Origin: Candidatus Avimonas merdigallinarum
GTDB lineage: Bacteria > Bacillota > Clostridia > Oscillospirales > Acutalibacteraceae
Direction: 5' to 3'
Length of the DNA stretch: 50,069 bases
Assembly (NCBI GenBank): GCA_904377855.1
Contig: CAJFGS010000023.1
Location: 1 to 50,069 of the forward strand
Under the pieces are notes generated by a model. That model was not told the origin of the DNA. It saw only the letters and a list, made by a program, of their open reading frames with translations, and did not search any database. Below, one piece after another: positions 45,589 to 50,069 of the stretch. The translations under genes were made by a program, and so were the position numbers. The stretch's first letter is position 1, and each line of letters opens with the position of its first letter.

Positions 45589-46725
45589 TTACAATGCCGA
45601 CAGCGGCACGCGGGTGACTTCAACGGCTTCCTTCCGCTTGGAATAGATGACGTACAGGAAGCCGCCGGCGATCACCGTATGCGGATAGCCGTACAGCCCT
45701 CCCTTATACATCCCGGGATACCGCTTTTCATACGGCTCGTCCCGCAGGATGTACCGGACGTCGAAATTCTCTCCATCTTCGGAAAGGGAAAGGACCAGCG
45801 GGTTCCGTCCCCCGCCGGTAACGGGATTGCTCACCGCATAAAACCGCCCGTCCGGCAGCCGGCCAAAATGGAATTTGCTCTTGTCGTCGCTGAACGCGGT
45901 GGGGTGCGGCTCACTGTATGTCGCGCCGTCGTCGCGGCTTTCGGTGCACCAGAGGAAGGGGCCGTTGGAGCGCAGCATCATATGGATGACGCCGTCGTCG
46001 GTCTGAAAGAAGGCTCCCTCGCACAACAGGGGGGCATCCCACCCTCGTGCTTTTGTCACCAGTTCGATGGCGGCGGAATCATCATACGGGGGATCATCCC
46101 CAAACGCATCGCCGTAAATGCCGGTCAGCTGGTAGCCGTCCTCGCCGGACGGGTCGTCGGTATAGGGGAACATCGTGCCGCCGGCCACGATCAGCCGCCC
46201 GGAAGCCGTGGGCTGCGGGCCGTGGTTGGGGACCACCGGCACCGGAAGCAGGCGGGGGGAGGTCCAGTGTTCCCCGTCCCGCGTGGAAAGGACGCCCATT
46301 GCCGTGTGCATATGGCCGGGATCGTCCTCCGCCTTCGGCCGGAGCGCCCTGCCTTCCGGCAGGGACGCATCCGTTCTCAGGCAGGAAGGGGGATACTCGT
46401 ACCGGCCGAAATAGGCGCGCAGGACACCGTCGTGGACATACATCCCCCCGGCCGTCAGCACCAGCTCCGAATGCTCGCCCATTTGGGAATCGAGCAGCGG
46501 AACGGGAGGCGTCCAATGGAAAAAATCCTCCGACCGGGAAATCATCACCCGCTGCCCGCAGTCGTCCTCATTCCGCCGGGAAGAGGACCAGGTAGCGTAC
46601 AGGCGCCCTCCAAAAGCCGCCAGCGCCGCATGGTGGGCGTAAGACCAGCCGTCGTTCGGCTCGGCAATCGTCTGGCAGTCCGAAGGCAGGCGCCGCAGCG
46701 GCATTTCCGAATGGTTGTTAATCAC
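45589..46725 (-). CDS. BNR/sialidase-like beta-propeller protein without signal peptide (copy 4)
   Basis: 378-aa protein of the same family as the three BNR lipoproteins, with EDDCGQRVM, MGEHSELVL, Asp-box-like STRDGEHW, SRDDGATY and SEDGENF, and the C-terminal IYSKRKEAVEVTR. Unlike them it starts directly at the propeller: no signal sequence or lipobox, so it is probably cytoplasmic. It also has an insert around residues 165-200 absent from the others. GTG 46725 is chosen because AAGGGG lies eight bases upstream; the longer ATG 46746 frame has no ribosome site. Between solute-binding genes, it may act on imported fragments. Confidence 0.82.
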   Translation of the reverse strand: MINNHSEMPLRRLPSDCQTIAEPNDGWSYAHHAALAAFGGRLYATWSSSRRNEDDCGQRVMISRSEDFFHWTPPVPLLDSQMGEHSELVLTAGGMYVHDGVLRAYFGRYEYPPSCLRTDASLPEGRALRPKAEDDPGHMHTAMGVLSTRDGEHWTSPRLLPVPVVPNHGPQPTASGRLIVAGGTMFPYTDDPSGEDGYQLTGIYGDAFGDDPPYDDSAAIELVTKARGWDAPLLCEGAFFQTDDGVIHMMLRSNGPFLWCTESRDDGATYSEPHPTAFSDDKSKFHFGRLPDGRFYAVSNPVTGGGRNPLVLSLSEDGENFDVRYILRDEPYEKRYPGMYKGGLYGYPHTVIAGGFLYVIYSKRKEAVEVTRVPLSAL

Positions 46726-46757
46726 CCTGTGTTCCCCTTTCCTCATCTGGCAACGGC

Positions 46758-48329
46758 TTACTGCGCGTTCGCCAGGGCGGTGTTATAAACTTCCAGCACG
46801 TGCTCCGCGCCGGCCGCCTTGATATCGCTCACCCAGTTGTCGTACTCGGTGAGCGGGCGGGTGCCCTCCACAAATTCATTGACGCCGGCGAAGATCAGCG
46901 CGTTGATCTGGCGCATCTCATTATTCACCGTGGCCCGGTCCGCTTCGGGCAGAGGCGGTTTGATATCCTCAAAGTGATAATAGCCCGCCTCGTAGTCCGC
47001 ATCCACAATGGAGCCCAGCTCTTCGTCCAGCAGGCCGAGCTGCACGCTCATGCCATAGGAGGTGTTCACCAGCGGGGTAAAGCACAGCAGGCCCAGGCCG
47101 TAATCAGCCATCCAGTTATAATCCGGGGAGGAGGAGCCGCGGTATTTGTCGATGATTTCGGCCGGGATCGTCACCTTGCCGTCCTCCGTCCGGTTGAAGG
47201 TCTCGCCTTCCTTGCCGTAGTTGCAGATGTACATCCCTTCGTCCGAATACAGCCAGTTCATGAATTTCAGCAGCTTTTCCGGTTCCGCCGCGTTCGCGCT
47301 GAGCGCCCAGAACGCCGTATAGGAATGCTGGTTATACAGCACGCCCTGCTTTTCGCCCTGGGAATTGGCCATCAGCGGCATCACCTGCATCTTGGCCTCC
47401 GGGTCGCTCTTCTGCAAATTGGCGGTCTGCCCGGCGGCAAATCCGGCATTGTCGTACCAGAAGAAAATCTTGTTGTTGGTCACCCCTTGATCCCAGGTGT
47501 TGGAATCGACCGTCTGCCAATTGGGATCCAGGATCCCCTCTTCATAGCATCGGACAAAGAACTGCAGGATCTCGCGGTATTGGGTTTCCAATGCGCCGAT
47601 CGAATACTGGTTGGTATCGTAATCAAAATACAGCCCGGGAGGGCACCCCATCGAAAAAGAGGGATGGGTAAGCATATTCGCCCCTTTGTTCCGGCCGGAG
47701 AACGGCGTGCTGTCCGGGTAGATGGTTTTCAGCTGCTTCATGACCACAAACCACTCGTCCCAGGTGGTCGGCATCTGGAGATTGTTTTTCTCCAGGATGT
47801 CGTAGCGAATCACCGGCAGGTAACCGCCCAGCAGGACATTTTCCGTGCTGGCATTCAGCGTCGTGAAGCCCAGGGCCTGCCCGTTGATTTTCGTCATCTT
47901 CCAATTCAGGTCGTCCTTCACCCGCTGATAAAAGTTCGGGACGCTTTCCTCCAGAAGTTCGTCCGGAAGCGGCATGAAGATATTCGCACCGGAAAACCGG
48001 GAGAGATCGTCCGACGTCGCGTTGGTAATATCGCACAGGATCCCGGAGCCAAAGGCCGCCGCTTTCTTGGTGTTGTACTCCGCCAGCGGGGTGATATCAA
48101 AATCCAGCGTTACATTGGTGGCCTCCTGAATCGCCTGGAACTTAATCGCCGACGGATCGACCGGCTGGCTCTGGTGTTCATAGGTCATCACCGTGAAGGT
48201 CACCGGCTCGTCAAACAGGATTTCTTTTTCCTGGCTCTCCCCTTCCCCGCCGCTGCACCCGGCAAACGCGGGACAGAGTAAGAGCAGGGCGAGCAGGCAG
48301 ATAAACGAGCGCTTTGATAGCTTTTTCAC
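46758..48329 (-). CDS. Sugar-importer solute-binding lipoprotein, LplA-like (copy 2)
   Basis: 523-aa lipoprotein, with the lipid on Cys25 (FAGC). The two-lobed extracellular solute-binding domain has the family's central strand-helix (GYLPVIRYDILEKNNLQMP, TWDEWFVVMKQLKTIYPD). It is a near duplicate of the gene immediately upstream; long stretches are identical. Length (about 520 aa) matches LplA/YtcQ-type proteins that serve complex plant-type oligosaccharides. The start is GTG 48329, with AGGAGGTG five bases upstream. Either permease pair could be its partner. Confidence 0.9.
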   Translation of the reverse strand: MKKLSKRSFICLLALLLLCPAFAGCSGGEGESQEKEILFDEPVTFTVMTYEHQSQPVDPSAIKFQAIQEATNVTLDFDITPLAEYNTKKAAAFGSGILCDITNATSDDLSRFSGANIFMPLPDELLEESVPNFYQRVKDDLNWKMTKINGQALGFTTLNASTENVLLGGYLPVIRYDILEKNNLQMPTTWDEWFVVMKQLKTIYPDSTPFSGRNKGANMLTHPSFSMGCPPGLYFDYDTNQYSIGALETQYREILQFFVRCYEEGILDPNWQTVDSNTWDQGVTNNKIFFWYDNAGFAAGQTANLQKSDPEAKMQVMPLMANSQGEKQGVLYNQHSYTAFWALSANAAEPEKLLKFMNWLYSDEGMYICNYGKEGETFNRTEDGKVTIPAEIIDKYRGSSSPDYNWMADYGLGLLCFTPLVNTSYGMSVQLGLLDEELGSIVDADYEAGYYHFEDIKPPLPEADRATVNNEMRQINALIFAGVNEFVEGTRPLTEYDNWVSDIKAAGAEHVLEVYNTALANAQ

Positions 48330-48364
48330 TTTCGCACCTCCTACAAAACTCAGGGAAATCCGGA

Positions 48365-49942
48365 TTACTGCGCGTTCGCCAAGGCGGCGTTGTAAACTTC
48401 CAGCACGTGCTCCGCGCCGGCCGCCTTGATATCGCTTACCCAGTTGTCGTATTCGGTAATCGGGCGGGTCCCGTCGACAAACTCCTCCACGCCGCGGGCA
48501 ATCAGCGTGCCAATCTGGCGCATCTCATTGTTCACCGTGGCCCTGTCCGCTTCGGGCAAAGAGGGCTTGATGTCTTCAAAGTGATAATATCCCGCCTCGT
48601 AGTCGGCTTCGATGATGGAGCCCAGCTCCCAGTCCATCAAATCCAGCTGCACATTCATGCTGTAGGACGTATTCACCAGGGGCGTGAAGCACAGCAGGCC
48701 CAGGCCGTAGTCGGCCATCCAGTTGTATTCCGGCGAAGAAGCGCCGCGGTATTTTTCCACAATTTCCGACGGAATGGTGACTTTGCCGTCCTCCGTCCGG
48801 TTGAAGGTCTCGCCTTCCTTGCCGTAGTTGCAGATGTACATCGCCTCGTCCGAGTACAGCCAGTTCATGAATTTCAGCAGCTTCTCCGGCTCCGCCGCGT
48901 TCGCGCTGAGCGCCCAAAGCTGGGTGTACCAGTTCTGGTTGTACAGCTGCCCCTGCTTCTTCCCTTCCGAATTGGCCATCAGCGGCATCACCTGCATCTT
49001 GGCCTCCGGATCGCTCTTCTGCAGGTTGGCGGTCTGTCCGGCGGCAAAACCGGCGTTGTCATACCAGAAGAAAATCTTGCCGCTGCTGACGCCCTGATCC
49101 CAGGTGTTGGCATCCACCGTCTTCCAGTTGGGATCCAGGATCCCTTCTTCACGGCACCGGATGAAGAACTGGAGGATTTCACGGTACCGGGTCTCCAGGA
49201 CGCCGAAAGAATACTGGTTGGTTTCATAATTGAAATACAGCCCGGGCATGCACCCCATGGCCAGGGACGGCTGGTTGAGCATATTAACCCCTTTTAGCCG
49301 GCCCGAAAACGGGGTGCTGTCGGGATAAATGGTTTTCAGCTGCTTCATAACCACAAACCACTCGTCCCAGGTGGTCGGCATCTGGAGGTTGTTCTTCTCC
49401 AGGATGTCGTAACGGATTACCGGTATGTAGCCGCCCAGCAGGACGTTTTCGGTACTGCCGTTCAGGATGGTAAAGCCGAGCGCCTGTCCGTTGGTTTTGC
49501 TCATCTTCCAGTTCAGGTCGTCGGCCACCCGCTGATAGAAATTCGGGACGCTTTCCTCCAGCAGATCGTCCGGAAGCGGCATAAAGATATTCGCGCCGGC
49601 GAATTTATTGAGGTCGTCCGACGTTACGTGGGTGATATCGCTCAAAATACCGGATCCAAAAGCCGCCGCCTTTTTTGTGCTGTATTCCGCAGAGGGGGTG
49701 ATGTCAAACTCCAGCGTAACGTTGGTCGCTTCCTGAATCGCCTGGAATTTGACCGACGACGGATCAATGGGCTGGCTCGGGTGTTCGTAGGTCATGACTG
49801 TGAATGTTACCGGTTCGTCAAATAGGATTTCTTCTTCCTTTGGTTCCTCTTCCCCGCCTTTACAGCCGGAAAACGCAGGGCAGAGCAGCAGCGCCGCGCA
49901 CAAACAGAGAAGTATCCGCCTGTGCATCTGTGGATGTTTCAT
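48365..49942 (-). CDS. Sugar-importer solute-binding lipoprotein, LplA-like (copy 1)
   Basis: 525-aa lipoprotein with the lipid on Cys27 (FSGC). Same family and layout as the following gene, differing mainly in the signal peptide, in residues near 230-300 and in the last 120 residues, which could change ligand choice. ATG 49942 is chosen because AGGAGG lies seven bases upstream; GTG 49945 would leave too short a gap. It is the first visible gene of the 31-kb run. No strong promoter was found in the 127 bases before it, so the transcript may start outside the window or a weak promoter lies there. Confidence 0.9.
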   Translation of the reverse strand: MKHPQMHRRILLCLCAALLLCPAFSGCKGGEEEPKEEEILFDEPVTFTVMTYEHPSQPIDPSSVKFQAIQEATNVTLEFDITPSAEYSTKKAAAFGSGILSDITHVTSDDLNKFAGANIFMPLPDDLLEESVPNFYQRVADDLNWKMSKTNGQALGFTILNGSTENVLLGGYIPVIRYDILEKNNLQMPTTWDEWFVVMKQLKTIYPDSTPFSGRLKGVNMLNQPSLAMGCMPGLYFNYETNQYSFGVLETRYREILQFFIRCREEGILDPNWKTVDANTWDQGVSSGKIFFWYDNAGFAAGQTANLQKSDPEAKMQVMPLMANSEGKKQGQLYNQNWYTQLWALSANAAEPEKLLKFMNWLYSDEAMYICNYGKEGETFNRTEDGKVTIPSEIVEKYRGASSPEYNWMADYGLGLLCFTPLVNTSYSMNVQLDLMDWELGSIIEADYEAGYYHFEDIKPSLPEADRATVNNEMRQIGTLIARGVEEFVDGTRPITEYDNWVSDIKAAGAEHVLEVYNAALANAQ

Positions 49943-49972
49943 CACGATTCCTCCTTCATAAATAATGCGAAC

Positions 49973-50069
49973 TGTAAAGTTAAATGAAAGTTGAGGACCC
50001 GTCAGCCGTTCTGGTACAATGGTTTTACCACAAACACAAAGTACTCCCAGAAAGGAGACGAGTCCTCAT
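49973..50069 (+). other. Possible left end of a second mobile element or divergent gene
   Basis: From TGTAAAGTTAAATG (49973) onward the sequence has promoter, ribosome site and start codon in compact order, as at the left end of an insertion sequence. The TG terminus would suit an IS21-like element. GAGGAC and its reverse GTCCTC recur near the two ends of the stretch. The coding part is cut off by the window, so a divergently transcribed regulator cannot be excluded. Confidence 0.3.
49991..50020 (+). promoter_or_regulatory. Promoter for a plus-strand gene starting at the window edge
   Basis: TTGAGG at 49991-49996, an 18-base spacer, and TACAAT at 50015-50020. It is followed by a ribosome site, AAAGGAG (50051-50057), and the first two bases of a likely ATG at 50068. 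It points away from the glycan locus. Confidence 0.5.

Noticed and set aside
21047-46725. Calling the four BNR proteins true sialidases
   Set aside because: Asp-box turns are present, but the FRIP motif and the arginine triad could not be recognised by eye, so only a sialidase-like propeller fold is claimed.
43486-46788. 1100-codon plus-strand open frame
   Set aside because: It runs antisense through the fused solute-binding gene and a BNR gene, has no ribosome site, and its translation is rich in Arg/Gly/Pro without domain patterns. Long shadow frames are common in GC-rich DNA.
1-50069. CRISPR arrays, tRNA and rRNA genes
   Set aside because: No regularly spaced repeats, no cloverleaf-like sequences and no rRNA-like stretches were seen on reading the window.

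Overview
The window looks like chromosomal DNA of a GC-rich, Gram-positive, anaerobic clostridium, probably of the Ruminococcaceae/Oscillospiraceae type. The reasons are the yloU-yloV-recG neighbourhood, many lipoproteins with lipoboxes, C-terminal PxTG-hydrophobic-Arg/Lys wall-anchor tails, strong AGGAGG ribosome sites and frequent GTG/TTG starts. No rRNA, tRNA or CRISPR array was seen.

Left edge (1-690): the 3' part of an IS30-family insertion sequence whose transposase carries an exact 42-bp tandem duplication next to the catalytic Glu. Core block (1046-11721): a YmdB-type phosphodiesterase, an orphan family-5 solute-binding lipoprotein, yloU (Asp23/Gls24), yloV (DAK2/FakA-like), a polysaccharide deacetylase on the minus strand, recG and a PMCA-like Ca2+ P-type ATPase. 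Next (12248-18533) is a tight three-gene envelope operon of unknown function: a 1481-aa zinc-ribbon/3-TM/VWA protein, a C-terminally anchored beta-sandwich protein, and a small two-TM protein. It has a clear promoter and ends at a strong bidirectional hairpin.

The remaining 31 kb (18941-49942) is one minus-strand run of 20 genes that reads as a Gram-positive glycan-utilisation locus. Read in the direction of transcription it holds: two near-duplicate solute-binding lipoproteins; a sialidase-like BNR beta-propeller protein without a signal peptide; a 943-aa solute-binding protein fused to carbohydrate-binding-like domains; a permease pair; an NHL-propeller/YIP1 membrane protein; a DUF5696-like lipoprotein; a second permease pair; a nucleoside hydrolase; a DapA/NanA-family aldolase; two BNR propeller lipoproteins; a surface lipoprotein and two surface proteins with lectin-like modules, with a 1308-aa wall-anchored GH32 fructan hydrolase among them; a cytoplasmic GH32; a further BNR lipoprotein; and a three-module wall-anchored lectin-like protein. 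Many genes overlap by ATGA or sit 13-50 bases apart. No ABC ATPase, sortase or regulator is encoded here, so these must come from elsewhere.

Inferred working model: wall-anchored lectin modules and the large GH32 capture and cut a fructose-containing polymer outside the cell. The BNR lipoproteins trim or bind further sugars. The solute-binding proteins and two permease pairs import oligosaccharides. The cytoplasmic GH32, the BNR protein without a signal, the aldolase and the nucleoside hydrolase finish breakdown. The most novel parts are the NHL-YIP1/DUF5696/fused-SBP transport module, the four-member BNR family and the VWA operon. The right edge shows a promoter and ribosome site for a plus-strand gene that starts at the last bases, perhaps another insertion sequence.
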